Both the position numbers and the translations under genes were made by a program. A stretch of 64,000 bases of DNA, from NCBI GenBank assembly GCA_963556495.2, contig OY747710.1, forward strand, positions 37,097,000 through 37,160,999. Direction: 5' to 3'. Source of the stretch: Valencia hispanica (lineage: Eukaryota; Chordata; Actinopteri; Cyprinodontiformes; Valenciidae). The stretch's first letter is position 1. Each line of letters opens with the position of its first letter. Of this stretch, positions 45,245 to 58,705 are shown piece after piece. The notes under the pieces are model-generated. The model had not been told where the DNA came from and made no database searches. It saw nothing but the letters and a program-made list of their open reading frames with translations.

Positions 45245-46320
45245 ATAGTATCTTCCGAAAGAACCCACTGAACTTTTTCACACATTTAAAATCATTACAA
45301 CCGCAAACTTCCATGGACTTTTGCATGTTTTATTAGAATATTCTGTGAAAGGCGAACAAAAAGTATCACTTAACCACAAAGTGGAAGGAAAAGGATACAA
45401 GCGTTTCAAATTCTTTTAAGCAATAAAAATCTGAACTGTGTATGTAATCAGCCAACTTTGCTCTGGTTAATGGAAAGTTTGTTGCAAAGCTGCCAACCTA
45501 CTATTATAAACGAATATAATAGAAATATCCTTTTTTGACCCGCAGTGGAGAAATTCAGGTTGACAGGACAACTGTCAGTCATGAACTCCACAAGTCTGGC
45601 CCTGATGGAAGAGGGTCAGGAAGAAAGTCGTTGTGGAAAGAAAGCCAGTTTACTTTTTGCCTAAAGCTGTGTAAGAATTACAGTAAACACATGGAAGAAG
45701 GTGTTCTAAGGAAAGAGCCTTTGAAAAAACACATGGCAGCATCATGCTTTGGAGATGTTGTTCTTCAGCAAGGAGAGTGAATCCAGCCAGAGTTGGACAA
45801 AACTGAATACAGAGCAATCTTGGGAGAATATCTGTTCCAGACTGTTGTAGACCTTCCAACAGGACAACAAGCCTAAACATATAACCCAAACTATAACAGA
45901 AGGGTTTAGATTAAGTTACAGTATATTCAAATTTGAGAATGGTCTGGTCAAATTTCAGACTTTTATCCAATTCATAATCTGTGGCAAGGCTTGAAAATTT
46001 ATCTTTCCAACCAATCTTACTGAGAGTGAGTTACTTTCTACAGAAGAATAGCCCAAAACCCTAGAGTCTAGATGTGCAAAGCTGACATACCCTCAAATTC
46101 TTCAAAAGCTGGATCTACAAAGTATCGTCTTAGGGGGACGGAATACAAATGTGTCCAAAGTTTTTCAGGTTTTTATTAAAAAAAAAAAAATAAGAAAACC
46201 ATATGCCTTTTTTTACTTTGCAGTTATGCACTTTAAATTAATCTATCACATAAAATCTCAAAGAAATACACTGAAGTGCTTGCAATGTAACAAAAAGTGA
46301 AGAACTTCAGTGGGTATGAT
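45245..46320 (+). mobile_element. Tc1/mariner fossil (plus)
   Basis: The ends read TAGTATCTTCCGAAAGAACC and (inverted) 'cttcagtgggtatgat'. Sense transposase text includes 'acatggcagcatcatgctttgg' and 'ccaacaggacaacaagcctaaac' (the FQQDNDPK region). Many lesions. Confidence 0.6.
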
Positions 46321-46659
46321 CAAAGTTAATGGATGTGGCCATATTTATCAAAATACATTGTTTTTGTTGCTATGGCTTCTTCACATTTATTCTTGTTCTT
46401 TGCTCTACACTGACTAAAATGAATGCAGTCCAGTAATGCAGTAGGTAACCATCCCTACCTTGAAAGTTTTAGATTCTCTTAAAGTCATCAGTTATAATTT
46501 GTGTTTTGATCACTTTTATATTTGAAAGATTCCAGTTGAGTTCTGGTCAGAATAACTGGCATGATTCTCATAATAAGTTAGAACTTTAATTATAAAAATA
46601 GTTACATTATAAATGCTAATCTACTTTATCTGCTTTAAGACCAGTTTTGATGTGTGTGT

Positions 46660-47220
46660 GTTAACATTGAACTTTCCAAATTTCAACTTCCAGACACGAG
46701 CTGTCACCCTCAGGGGGAAGGAAGCCTTTTAGCAGACTCCAGAACAACCCAAAATTAACTAAGGCTCAAACCTATCAAAAGCCCAAAGGTCCATGAACAA
46801 TACTGACATTTGCAGCTGTCCACAGAAACAAACCAAATGCCTTCTAAGGGAAAACGTCATTTGGCCTGACAAGGCAAAGAATGAGCTGAGCTGCAATGAC
46901 AAGATGAATACATGGAAGTGTCAAGTCTTTTAAACCTGGCAAGACTGTATCAACTATCAAACATGGCAGAGGCAGCATCATGATGAGGGTTTATTTTACC
47001 ACAGGGGGTTCTGGTGCATTGCAAAAAAAAAAATTGACTAAAGTATAATTGTCAACATCCTCCTAATTGTTCATCTTAACCTCCATACAGCAGATGGACA
47101 TGTGAACTATGGACACAACTAGGTGTTCCTACCTGGCAGTTATAAAGGAGGCTAACATTTGGATTATGGAACCTCAACCCTTCAAGGACCTAACCAATTT
47201 AAGTTAGTTCTACTTGCTGC
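46660..47220 (+). mobile_element. Tc1/mariner transposase remnant (plus)
   Basis: Sense text 'catttggcctgacaaggcaa' corresponds to the F-S-D-E-S segment, and 'catggcagaggcagcatcatgatg' to H-G-G-G-S-I-M-M, in the right order and spacing. The frame is broken. Confidence 0.5.
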
Positions 47221-47307
47221 CAAGAATTATACAAAAAGCTATAAACCATTTCTGGTTTGTCTGCCAAGACCAGGTATTAGAGGAGATGTGTCTATTTAGT
47301 ACATTTT

Positions 47308-48190
47308 GGGCCTGATTTATCAATATCCCAAATGAAGAGCGCAAAATTGCATGCACCGCCAGAACATTGCACGAAGGGCGTGTTCCTGATTTGTGGGTGA
47401 TCAACTAAGATTTTGTGCGCAAATCCTAACAGGCACAAAGAGCAGTATTTAAGTGAGGACTTTGCGTCCACTGCTGTGTGTGCCAGCCTTTCTGCCCCAT
47501 GCACTGTGCCACAGCCAGAGAGAGGAGGAATAGGCGCATTGGATTCATGTTGTCTTTGGCAAAAAAACAACAACATACCTATCAAGAATATGGCTGTTAG
47601 AGAGTTAATTACTATTTGGCTAGAATGTGTTTGAATGATATTTTTCGTTTGTCAGTAGGCTAATAAACTTAATGTGTGCTGTGTACATGCGTCGCTCTCT
47701 GCTCCATGCAGGCGCCGTATTCCAGAGACAGCAGGTGCAGACGCATTGACTGCGCAGTGACATAACTGTCAGGTTTATGGCCATTAGAGTGCTAATTACT
47801 ATGAGGTTAGAATGTGTGTGAATGATGTTTTTCGTTTGTCAGTAATAAACTTATGTTGAATCGTGGTGGAGTAAAATTCAGACTTGCCTTTCAGAGGAGT
47901 AAAAATAGAGGCGAAAACAGCCGACGTAAACAGTTTCATGCTTGACAAATCACACTGCTCGTGGAACGCCTACTTATTAGCATATTCTCCTCACAATATT
48001 TTGGCCCGTCTGACAGAAATGCCCACATTGCATATTCATCAAGGGCAAATGCGATAAATGGATTGCACGCAGGTTTAACAGGCTCAGCCATCTGCACGCC
48101 TGCTTAGTAAATCACCTGCTGCATGTTTTTGCGCCACCTGTGAGGTTTGCGCACATTTTAACAAGCGGAAACCTTTGATAAATCAAGCCC
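47308..48190. mobile_element. Non-autonomous TIR element, possibly PIF/Harbinger-like
   Basis: The terminal inverted repeats are GGGCCTGATTTATCAA (47308-47323) and GGGCTTGATTTATCAA (complement of 48175-48190). TTT flanks both ends (47305-47307, 48191-48193), compatible with a 3-bp duplication. The element is 883 bp with no transposase, and the subterminal DNA is rich in GCGCA motifs. Internally, about 47586-47655 is repeated at 47775-47843. The superfamily is an inference from the 3-bp duplication and is not certain. Confidence 0.65.
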
Positions 48191-48193
48191 TTT

Positions 48194-48934
48194 GAATCTG
48201 TGTGTATAATTTTGAGGGAAACCCACATGCAATTCAGACTTGTGCACTTGGGAGTAAAATCACATCAGTTCACCCTGATAAAAGATAAATGATTGCTAAA
48301 AGACTAAAATTAATGTGTCATCCATGCAGATGATTAGTGTATGTAGCCTTCTGGCTGGGACTGAAATACTATATTAGATAAACTGGCCTTGCAATATAAA
48401 CCATCTAGTGCCCAAAAGCTGCAATGACTAACTAATTACATCGACTAAAGAGCATCGTTCTGGTGAAATGATCCCGGGCTGATGTTGGGATGACCAGTCA
48501 CAGATGTGCGCCTCTCTGTTGCGTTCGATGGATAGTTAAAAAACTGGGCTCTACTCCATGCGTCCTTGCGTGAGTGACGGAGAGCCCTTGCGTCGATGGA
48601 TATTGGCACTGCGTGTCTCCGCTTAATGCAGCACAGATTGGGGAGAGCAGAGGGACCACTGATGTGGACAGGTTTGTTGTATTCGGATGATTCATTTGCC
48701 AGTAACTGAAACCATTGTTGATTGTGACTAAAATGAGCTGGCCCAGGTTCTTCACACCAGGAAATACTACTTATTTTGCATTATTAGATGGGAATAATAC
48801 ATGATTTATAAACATGCATTCGAAACTCCCTTTGAAAAATGAAGGTAATCAGGAAATATCATCTTTGCAAGGCTTGACTAATTTTCTTTTGACTGAAAAA
48901 TTATTGACATATTGAGATGAGATATAGTGTGTTT

Positions 48935-48993
<59 letters not shown>

Positions 48994-50040
48994 CATTTGC
49001 ATTTGTGTTTGTGCATGTGCGTGTGTGTGTTGTCTGACCTCCTGAATCAAACCTGGGATGTGAGTTTTTTTTTTTAAACCACAGATGGCTGCAACCTGAA
49101 AGCAATAATTTTACCATCGCTGTAGCTGACAGCTGCATCATCGGTCTCAAAAGGATTAGAGTCATTGATTTAAAAAGATCCTCAGTCTTCTGTCAAATAA
49201 ATCTTCAGTTTTCTTCCCTAAAGCCAAAGTCCACACTTAAAACTTCCCCAGTGTGTTAGGTCTTACCACAAACTGTTCAAAGAAGAAAAACGAATTACTG
49301 AACTAATAGTGGCCAGCAGCTGCGTCCCAGAGTGAATACACTGATTCATGCATTTGTTATAAAGTGTTAAATCAGAGTTATTAGACCATAATCATTTTTT
49401 ACGAGACTTGATTCGCGGCTGCTGTTGGGTAACGTGGCCTCCGCTCAGTTCGGGGAGATAAAATCATGTTCTCCACATGTGCTTAGCGCTGAGAAGAATT
49501 TCTTCAAGGTATATTTTCAGCTTAAAACTGGGCTAATGTTGGACACCAGATTGGGCAAATCGGAATTGCTGGCTCCTCTGAGAAAAGATGGAAAATTTGT
49601 GGTTGCAGTCAAAAATTTTAGTCATGAAAAGCCTTCGCACCGTAATGTTCAATCAACAACATATTGAGAGGACTAAGGGGGGTGAAGAAAATTGAGAAAA
49701 AAATGAAATGGCTTGTCAAAATAAATCATACAGTTTTCCTGTATGGCAAAGTCACTGATGACAGGGGTGTTTAATGATGAGGAGCAGGAACACTGGTTCT
49801 CAGTAACATGTCATGGATTGCAGCATAATTTATTACCAATACCTGCAGACCATACTCCTTTACTCTTACCACTCTGTCTGCACTCTTTACCTGCCTTTGT
49901 ATCAAGCAACCATAAAGATAACTCACCACTGTACTCCAGCAATACATTTTCAAGTGTCTCCTATTAAAATTGTCTGGAGTTGTGCTTTAGTCATTTGTTT
50001 AGATGTTGCAAAGCTCCATCAGCTGCTCTAAGTTACTGGC
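48194..50040. other. Intergenic with CpG cluster and GT tract
   Basis: No gene is seen. 48505-48630 is CpG-dense relative to its surroundings. A GT microsatellite lies at 48927-49030. The open frame at 49425-49667 has no ATG start and no family resemblance. Confidence 0.4.
48927..49030. repeat. GT microsatellite, interrupted
   Basis: (GT)n with TTT, GC and GCATTTGCATTT interruptions. Confidence 0.9.
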
Positions 50041-50470
50041 TGCTGTGGTAAGACATGGTATTAAATGTATAAAGCACTATGAAGAACAACTGAAACACTG
50101 GATCCAAAGGATCAAACAGAAAAAGAAGAATATACGAGACCTCTTGTGACCTGAAGTTCAAGCGCTCTTAGGTTATACAGGAGGAGAGTGGTCCAAAGCA
50201 CACAAGCCATCTCACCTCTGAATGGCTTTAAGCTACCCCAAAGAAAAGGTCTTGGATCGGCCTAATCAAACTTTGAACTTCAATCACATTAAAAGGCCTT
50301 GGCATGATGTGAAAGTGGACTAAAATTCCTCGACAATAATGTAAAAGACTCATCCGAGGAATGGCAACTACTTAATGGAAGCTGTTGCCGCCAAGGTTGA
50401 CTTTTTCATACAGCACCAAATTGGTTTAAATAGCATTTCTCCCATAATAAACAAAATGAAACTCAAAATG
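50040..50470 (+). mobile_element. Tc1/mariner fossil 3' half (plus)
   Basis: 'gtggtccaaagcacacaagccatctcacctctg' then 'ggatcggcctaatcaaactttgaacttcaatc' is the decayed DHKPKHTA ... WP.QS.DLNPIE region of a fish Tc1 transposase. No ends are identified. Confidence 0.5.
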
Positions 50471-51484
50471 ATGCTGTAGCTTACACTTGTGTTTTAATAT
50501 CAGGAGATCTCCTTTCACAAGAAATCATTATACAACCACAATAGTTGCTGACAGTGAGCAAACATTGTTGACACGATTGTTGACAGTTTTACTCAATCTA
50601 TAATTATAAAAATCAAAACATTAAAGAGCATATTGCAGGTTAAACATTTTCCAAAATGCATATAAAATGTCCAAAAATTACTATTTGAAACGTTTATTCA
50701 GGGTAATTTCACAAAGCATAAAGGCAAAAATGTAAAAAACATTTTTTCGTAATCTTGACCTCTGACATAAGAGGGGAGAGTCATATGCTATGTGCTGCCT
50801 CAGCTCAGTAGGTAGTTATCGGGTAGAGTGGTCGTGTTATTGAGAGTCAGCGTGTTCACTAGTTTTGATTGTGTTTGTGGAGGCTGCACAAACACCAGCC
50901 TGTCCGAACATCCAGTCCACAGGTTTCCAAAGAAAAATCTCTTGTGGCCCCTGTATTGCAGAAATAATACTAAATCCGTTTTTTAAAGATAATTTAGGAA
51001 AGAAACCATAACTAAATTATCTCTTGGACTGATTTCATTTTTTTACCTTTAAAGTGTTATTTAAACAATGATTTAAAAATTAATGTATAGAACTTTTAGC
51101 TTCAGCCATATTGAATTTCATCTGCTGGATCAGGAGCCACAAGAGTCCCTTTGGCTCATTTAATATTTTAAACGATGGCATATTGAAATATTGCTTCATT
51201 CTTTTGTTTTGTGCCCCCATGAACAAACTCTGGCCCCACCCTGGTTCCCCTGGTAAATTTGGTCTAGGTTAAATCTTCTCACAAAAAGGACTCCAAAAGC
51301 TAAAATCATTAATGTATGAGTAAATTTTCCTTTAAAAACAGATTCCAATATATTTCTCTAAACAGTGGTTTAACAGGGGGCTCTAACCTACAAAATGCAT
51401 GTTAATTGTATTAAATGTAGTTTTTCTTCATCCTGTCAAGAAAATGTGATCTGAGTCTTCAGCCTTCCAGTAAGCTTGCGGGCA

Positions 51485-51548
51485 TGCGTGTGTGTGTGTG
51501 TGTGTATGCGTGCTTGTGCACGTGAGTCTGCGTGTGTGTGTGTGTGTA
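51485..51548. repeat. GT microsatellite, interrupted
   Basis: Two (GT)n blocks separated by an imperfect 'atgcgtgcttgtgcacgtgagtctgc' stretch. Confidence 0.85.
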
Positions 51549-53102
51549 GGTTTAATTGGTTTGGAAGGAGATTACCCTCAGTTTGCACAGGGAATTTCCT
51601 CTCTCAGGACTTATAAACACCTCAGCACGGGGTCGTGTGTATGCACACTGTGCTCTGTTTAAACACCCACATGAACACACTCCCTTTGCCCCACACATGC
51701 TCTTAGAGAGAAACACACACCTAGCTCTAACGCACTCTTTTATGAGCTATCTAGAAAAGCAAATAAACAAACGCCGCAGCACTGCAAAGAAATGACACAC
51801 ACACACACTCCCAAGCACACGTGCATACACATATTCCCCATTACAGGCATGTGCTTAAACACTGTTTATTATTTGTAGGTGTATCGCTCTCTGTTTCCTG
51901 CTTTTCTGACCAAGAGTGCACCATTCATTTAGAAACATTTTATACATAACTTTATTAATGAAGTTTGATTTGATTTGATTCAGTGTGGCTGCCCAATCAG
52001 GAACAACTTTTTTAACTTAAAGAAGTCTAATTTAACTATTTTTCACCTCCACAGGCAGTTCAGCGAAGATGCAGTGACACCCTCTGCAAATCTCTTCCCC
52101 TTCATCTCTTCCCACCCTCCTCTCTTCTCTCTTCTCTCATCCCACTCTCTGCTCCTCTTTCTCTCAGAGTCACGGCTCATTGGAAAACAAACATCCTGAC
52201 CCTCTGCACCCTCCTTAGACCCCCCCCCCCCCACTCCCATCTCTCTGCCTCCCTCTATTCCTCCCTCTTATCCCGCTCCTCCTGCTCAGCTCGTAACCGT
52301 ATCCTACCTGCAGCAGATCCTTTCCACGCATTCATCAACGTCAGCCGTTTAGACGAGCTCTTGGAGAGCGGGGGGAAAAAACGTACACATGAAATTACTT
52401 TGAGAAAGGGAGAGAGTTGGCTGATACGAAAAGGAGGCATCCTGGTGAGAAGGCATGCATGGAATCAGTAGTATGGGCCCCCCTTGCTGAGCTGGAGAGT
52501 CACTGAATCAGGACATTGCATTGTCAGCTACAGCTGTGTTTGTCATTAACTGCTTAAACGGTTAAAAGAACGAGTGATTTGATTGAGTTTTTAAATCGAC
52601 AACACCTCACACACAGCTCATGAAAACTAAACTGAACTGGTTTCATACAGGATACTTATGGAACACACCAAGAGAATGCATAAAAACTTTCAAATACATT
52701 TTCTTCTTAAATCTGCTATGAACACACAGGTAAATCTGAAAAGATTTGAGCATTATTCAAAAGTTCAGTTATTTCAATTACTCGATTCACTTAGTGAAAA
52801 AACATTATATAGCTTAATAACACAAATATGTTAGGTTATTTTGGTTTTTGTGTTCTGAGTTTCAGTTATTTCATTTCCTCATTCAGTTTCTTTTCATTCA
52901 TGTTAGGATCATTAGGTGTTTTGTGATTTGAGTTTCCTTCTCCTTAGTGTTATGTTTTTTTCCTTCCACTACATTTTCTCCTCCTTTCTTGCTTTACCCT
53001 CAGGTGTTTGTAGTTTGAGTTTCTCGTTTTTGGGTTACTCCATATTTATTTCAATTTCCACAAAATATTTGATCTGCACCATATTAGATAGGATGGTTTC
53101 TG

Positions 53103-53134
53103 GACCAACCCTTAAGAAATATTAAGGGTTGGTC
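53103..53134. repeat. Perfect 13-bp inverted repeat, 6-bp loop
   Basis: GACCAACCCTTAA (53103-53115) and its exact complement (53122-53134) around GAAATA. Confidence 0.9.
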
Positions 53135-55605
53135 TATTCTAGGTCAGGTTCTGTAGATCCTTCTCTTATTTTATTGTTTTGAGCTTTTATTTCTTTCATT
53201 CTTTCTCATCAATTTCTTCTGTTAGCTTTGCTTTTCTTTTTCTCATTAGGATTACTGTTCTCTGATGTAGGTTATTTCTAGACTGGTGTTTCTGTGCTAT
53301 TTTCCTCCTCTCCTTCCTGTTATGTTTTCTTTAGTGGTTTTAATTTAGGCTTCTCTAAGATCTCTTTCGTCCTAGTTAGCTGTTAGCTTTCTCATTTAGA
53401 ATTAGTTTCCGTCCAGTCTTTTCTGTTTGTGCCTTTGCTTTTCCTTCTTTGTTTTTCCCTGCCATTCTGCCACCTTCCCCTCTGCTCAATCACTCACTCA
53501 CCTGCAACCTGTTCTAATCAACCATCTGTTTCTCATCCAGCAGTCGGTTCTCCTAGTACTTAAGCTCCTCACATTTAGTCACTCGCCATCAGATTCTACT
53601 GTTAGATCCTGCTTTCCTGTCAGTTTCTAGTTTCCCCTGTGAACTCCCGATGTTTGAGAAGTAATTGTTCTTGTTTGGAGTTTTTCCACATTAAATTATC
53701 CTTTTTTTCATTAAGAAGCTCTATGCATTTGGGTCCCTTAAAAAACGTCCAAAAATGACAAAAGACTGATGTTTTAAAGCCTACAATTAGGGTAATTATG
53801 GGGATTTTCTGGTCACCACTTATGAAAACATGACGTTTAATTTCTTGGAAGTAAAAAATGTTACATCAGACTAATAAAACAATTATCTTTAATACAGATA
53901 TGTGGTATTGATGAAACTGTGTTTAACCCCTGTTTAAAAGGTTTTTATTTTCAGAAGGTACTTTTTTAATCTGACAAACAAGCCTCGGTGGAACGCATGT
54001 TCTAATTTACTGAAATGTACCTGTCTATCTAATCATATTCAATGAATTAGAATGTGTGGCTCTAGAGAGGTCTTTACACTTGTGAGAATACACACACACA
54101 AAGAAAAAAGGTTTTCATTTCAAAAGAGACACATGCCTCACGTTTCCCTGCTTAAAGCAAGCTATGACAGCAAGTTTTCTTTCACCGTAGTGAAAATATA
54201 GTGATGTTAGTTTCCGCTACACTGCAGCTGCATACAGGGTTCCTGAATGATGAACGATTGAACTGCTTGCAAACAAGTCAGCAATCACCTACCATTTTCA
54301 AAATCAGTGGTAACTATGAGACAAACTTGAGTTATGATTTTAAAGAAATGAAATAAGGCACAAAAAGTTTTTTAAAAGTCTGAAGCTACTCTACTAAGGA
54401 CTTTATTGTGGTCAACGTGGATTACTGATGTGCTTGGCTTGGTAGAAGTGATTAAAATCAATGTATGTTCAGCATTGAGCATTAGTTTGGGTTTAACAAG
54501 GCTGAGGCTGACTCAGGTTACTGTTGGTAGACATAAGAGCCATTGAGTTTTAAGCCACCCGCCAGCCACCATGCCTCTTAGCTTCCTGGCTCAGTCGAAC
54601 ATTTCAGAAACAGACCACATCACCTGGAGAGAGCCTCCATGCTGGCTGATGGGATGATTCCAGCCTTGTAGAGAAATAACAATCATGAAGGTGATAATGC
54701 AGAGGAAGTCATTTGAGCTCTGTGTCCTAAATTAGTTTTTTAGTGGTTTATGATTGTTTTTGGTGCTATGGCTGGCTGCTGATACTTGAGCTGGATAAAG
54801 ATAAATGTGAGCAGAAATAAACCAAGCCAAAAAGCAATGGTAGGGAAGAAGAAGAACTTGTAAACAGACCTTATTGGAACGGTGGACAGTTGACATAATG
54901 GTGTCTGTGTCTTGTCTAACAGAATCAAAGTCGGTCTGAATTGTTGTTTTTTCTTTGTGATGGAAACAAGTAACCTTGCCATGAATAATACAGTTGCTAA
55001 GGATTGTACTCTGAGATCATGATCATTCATGCTGGATTTTGATGAATTCCTCAACTATTGCCCTTGAAAATAGAGGAAAGAAATGGCCACAATAACCTCA
55101 CAAAAGTTCCTTGTAGTTTTCTTTCTATAAATATAAAAACAAATATATTTTCTCAGGGGTTGACATACTATACAGTTGCTTTGCTGTTGCTTGAAGCATT
55201 TTGGCAGTTTAGACGTTTGTGGCAAACTGAAAGTTTTGTTTGTAGAGAGAAGCCCTCTGACAGGACCAAGTGTCCCTTGGTGGCGCTTTGCCTTCTTGTG
55301 TTTTATTTCCATGGCTGGACCATAACTGTTTGAAGTCAAAGTCCTTTGCTGATTATAAGAGAACATTGCTGAGAAGCTCTCTGGAGTGATGTGTCACACT
55401 TTCATCTTTTTCCTTCCGTCGATCATGTGAACATGGGTTTCATATGACAGGAGATTTCACTGAATGAAATCAACAGGGACATTGAAGATTTTTAGGTCAT
55501 AGAGAACAATCAGAAATGGACAGGAGAAATAACTGGAGGGAAAACAGACTGTGTTTAAAGCTCTAACCTGAAATCGGAACTGTATTGAGTTCAGATCACA
55601 ATTCC

Positions 55606-55632
55606 AACATACTTACAATTTGTAAGTATGTT
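55606..55632. repeat. Perfect 13-bp palindrome, 1-bp centre
   Basis: AACATACTTACAA, T, TTGTAAGTATGTT. It has no associated element ends or gene. Confidence 0.9.
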
Positions 55633-57521
55633 AATAGATGTTAATAGGCATAAATCAACTGGAATGAGCAAAACCACAACGTTTTTGGTAGGGTTTTTTT
55701 TTAGTCCTTGACAGTGCATAATGCTGTTGAATAATATAATGTTTTTAATACGACCAGACTGATCAGAGTTTTATGACATGAAGAAGAAAGATCTGGCAAA
55801 TTGAAAAATTTTCAGCTTGACAAGCACTAATCTGTCATCATGCAGTTAGAAATTAAAAAAAAAAAATTCTGAGGGAATAAGACTTTTAGTTAGTTATTTT
55901 CACAATCAGTGAGAAGTTAAGAAATTGAATCAAAAACAAGCATAGAAGATCTTAGAAGCTGTTTAAAGACATACTGTATTTTTATATAGGAATGTCGGTA
56001 GGTCATTACGGCTGCTAGTTTTAACCAGAGAGAAAGACTTAAAAATGTTTGCTTTGCTTGATCTGTTTGAGCTTTCAACCTTTGTTGTGGAAGAAGGTTG
56101 ATCACAACTGGTAGATTTTTGAACATCTAAGTGTGAAGGTAAGGCTTTACATTCTCTATGGAATGCACACAGATTAATATCTCTAATCACAAATATAAGA
56201 CACTAAAGACACCCATTAGTTTTCAGTGTTTTTACCAATAAACAAAAAATTGGATATATTTCTATCTCAACAAGGATACCATGTAGTGTATTCTTTTCTT
56301 ACCTATTATGACTCAACTATTGTAAATATACAGTCCTGTTGGGGTATTATCCTGAAATGGATCTAGCTGGTAATGTATGGACTCTTACCTCGGACACGGT
56401 TGCATCTGTTCTTTTTTGTAGTGGCATAAGAAGACAGAATGCAACAGAAAAATAATGCTCCAGCATTGCCTTAGGGCATGCATTTACTCAGTAGCAATGC
56501 AATGACAAGCCAAACTGCCACTGATTTGTTTTTGTATAGAAATTATACTGCATGGATTTGGCTGCTCTCCCGGGCCATATATATTGTCAGGGCGAAGACG
56601 CTTCTCTCACCTCAGCATGCAGGATGCTTGAAAGTGAAAGTCAAACTGATGGCATTACCAACTTTTTGATTAATTTGGCTACCATGGTCAAACTGCTTAG
56701 GGACAGCCTTAGAACAATACAATTTTAATCTCAGATTAGTTGATCCTTAACTATACAAAAAAAGAGAGAAGGTGATGTCACTGCAATGGTTTGTGGTGGG
56801 AGAAACAGCTAAAATGGTCTACAAAGCCTTAATGTGATTACTAGTTCTGTTTATTTAACGGGGGATAAATTTTTTGCAAAAAAACAAGTTGGTTTGCCAG
56901 AAATGTGCTTTTCATTAGAAAATCTATTGGAGTCTAAACAAAAGACCAAGTAATAATGCAACTGAGCACTTTTAATTCCCCTACCTCAATCCCAATATAC
57001 ATACATGCACTATTCAGAACAGAAAGGCTAGGTAAGCCTGTTTGTATAGAACATTTCAGCAACAAGGCAATTCAAAAAGCTTTATGATGAATGTAAAGCA
57101 CAGAAGACCATCCAAAGTCCCACTCATGCTTCTGGGACGTGAGATGAATTAATTCTCTTCATTTTCATCTTCAAAGAGAACAGGCTACATGGCACGATAG
57201 TAACATAGTGTGCAATATGCTCTGTAGTATCATCTAATCAATGGAGAGGATGTTTGTTACCAGAACAGATTTTGTTATGCATTACAAATTATCCATTCCA
57301 AAACTAGCATCAGGTAGATTGACAAGATAACTGATGATGCACATTTAAGATATCCTGTCATTCAGAGTGTCTTTGCTTTTTAGCTCATTTATCTTTTGCT
57401 ACACATGAAAACAATCATTCATGGTGAAACTTTATATCTGTAAAGCTTGGCCTTGCACTGTTTTTAAGTTACTACACCAGTTAGCTGGAGCACCTGCATC
57501 CGGTAGGGGTGGATCTTTTGT

Positions 57522-57544
57522 TTAAAAAAAAAAAAAAAAAAAAA
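57522..57544. repeat. Poly(A) tract
   Basis: A run of 23 A. No retroelement body is recognisable upstream. Confidence 0.85.
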
Positions 57545-57854
57545 ACTCCCACAAGTTAAGCTTTTTTTTCTGGAAGCTGATGTGATTACTTTATACTTTA
57601 AAAGAGACAAAAAGCTGTCTGCACCATCTCCCATCTATCCTTATGAGTAAGAGGTGAATAAGAACACGAGAATGTTGGCTGTATTCTGCGTCAGCTTCTA
57701 TCCAGAGCCAAAATTTTAAGAAGATGATGATGCAGTCTGCATGCTTGTGCTCTAATTGTGTCCCAGGAATGTTCCAGGAAAGTTGTTTGTGTTCTTTTAT
57801 TTCGATGTTCTAAAGGGGTGACAAGTTTTTAAGCTATAACCAAAAAAACATATA

Positions 57855-58705
57855 CAGTGTATTGCAAAAGTATTGAAATCCATTAAACTTTTTCAGATTT
57901 TGTCATGTTACCAACACAAACTAAAGTATTTTATGGGGAATCTTATGTGCTAGACCAACACTCAATAGTAATTGTGAAGTGTGAAAGTAAAATGATGCAC
58001 AATATAAATTTTCCTTTACTAATAATGATCTAAGAAGTGTGGTGTACATTTGTATTCAGCCTCCTGAATCAATTCTTGGTAAAAACACCTGTTTTAGGAG
58101 GCTGTGCCCTTTCTTCTCTGTGAAACAGCTCAAGCTCAGTCAAACTAGATGGAGAAATGTCACAAGCATCAATTTTAAAATCTTGTCAAACAACTTACCG
58201 GTGGGTGAACTTCTGTCCCAGTTACTTGTCTTTTGCAGCCTCTAACTTGGTTACATCCAGGATTCTACTGTATTCAACTCCAACAATCTTCCCATCAACT
58301 CTGACCAGCTTGCCGGTCCCTGCTGAAGGAAAACCTCCCCACAGCATGATACTGCCACCATCATCTGACAGTGGGGACAGTGTTTGGAGGATAATGCGCA
58401 GTGTTAGTCATCTGCCAAACATTGTGTATTGTATGTAGAACAAAAAGTCACAATTTGGTTTCATCTGACTAGAAAAACTCATTCCACATGTTTACTGTTT
58501 CCACTACATGGTTTTGCGGCAAACTGCAATTGTGACTCGTTTTGACTTTCTTTGTGTCACTTCTTCATAAAAGTCAGGTTTTGTGAAGTGCAGGAATCGT
58601 ATTTTTAACAGATAGTCACACCTAAGCAGTAGCAATTATGAACTGCTTTGTGTTGATCAATCAGATATAATACACTAAAGCTGTTTGTTGCAAGATGACA
58701 AAATT
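57855..58705 (-). mobile_element. Tc1/mariner fossil (minus)
   Basis: The left end after TA (57853-57854) is CAGTGTATTGCAAAAGTATT, then 'ccattaaactttttcagatt' and 'tagaccaacactcaatagta'. Antisense transposase text includes 'acagcatgatactgccaccatc' and 'ggtttcatctgactagaaaaac'. The right end is eroded. Confidence 0.65.

Larger units (their letters stand above)
50471..57854. other. Intergenic, no gene recognised
   Basis: A long gene-free interval. It contains GT/CA microsatellites (51485-51548, 51796-51810), a C run at 52220-52232, pyrimidine-rich DNA (52080-52290, 52920-53480), two perfect palindromes (53103-53134, 55606-55632) and an A run at 57522-57544. Open frames have no family resemblance. 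Confidence 0.4.

Noticed and set aside
49425..49667. 80-codon plus-strand frame
   Set aside because: It starts at TTG, has no recognised motif and no splice or promoter signals.
54740..55366. Adjacent minus-strand frames of about 100 codons
   Set aside because: No domain, compositional bias or splice pattern supports a gene.
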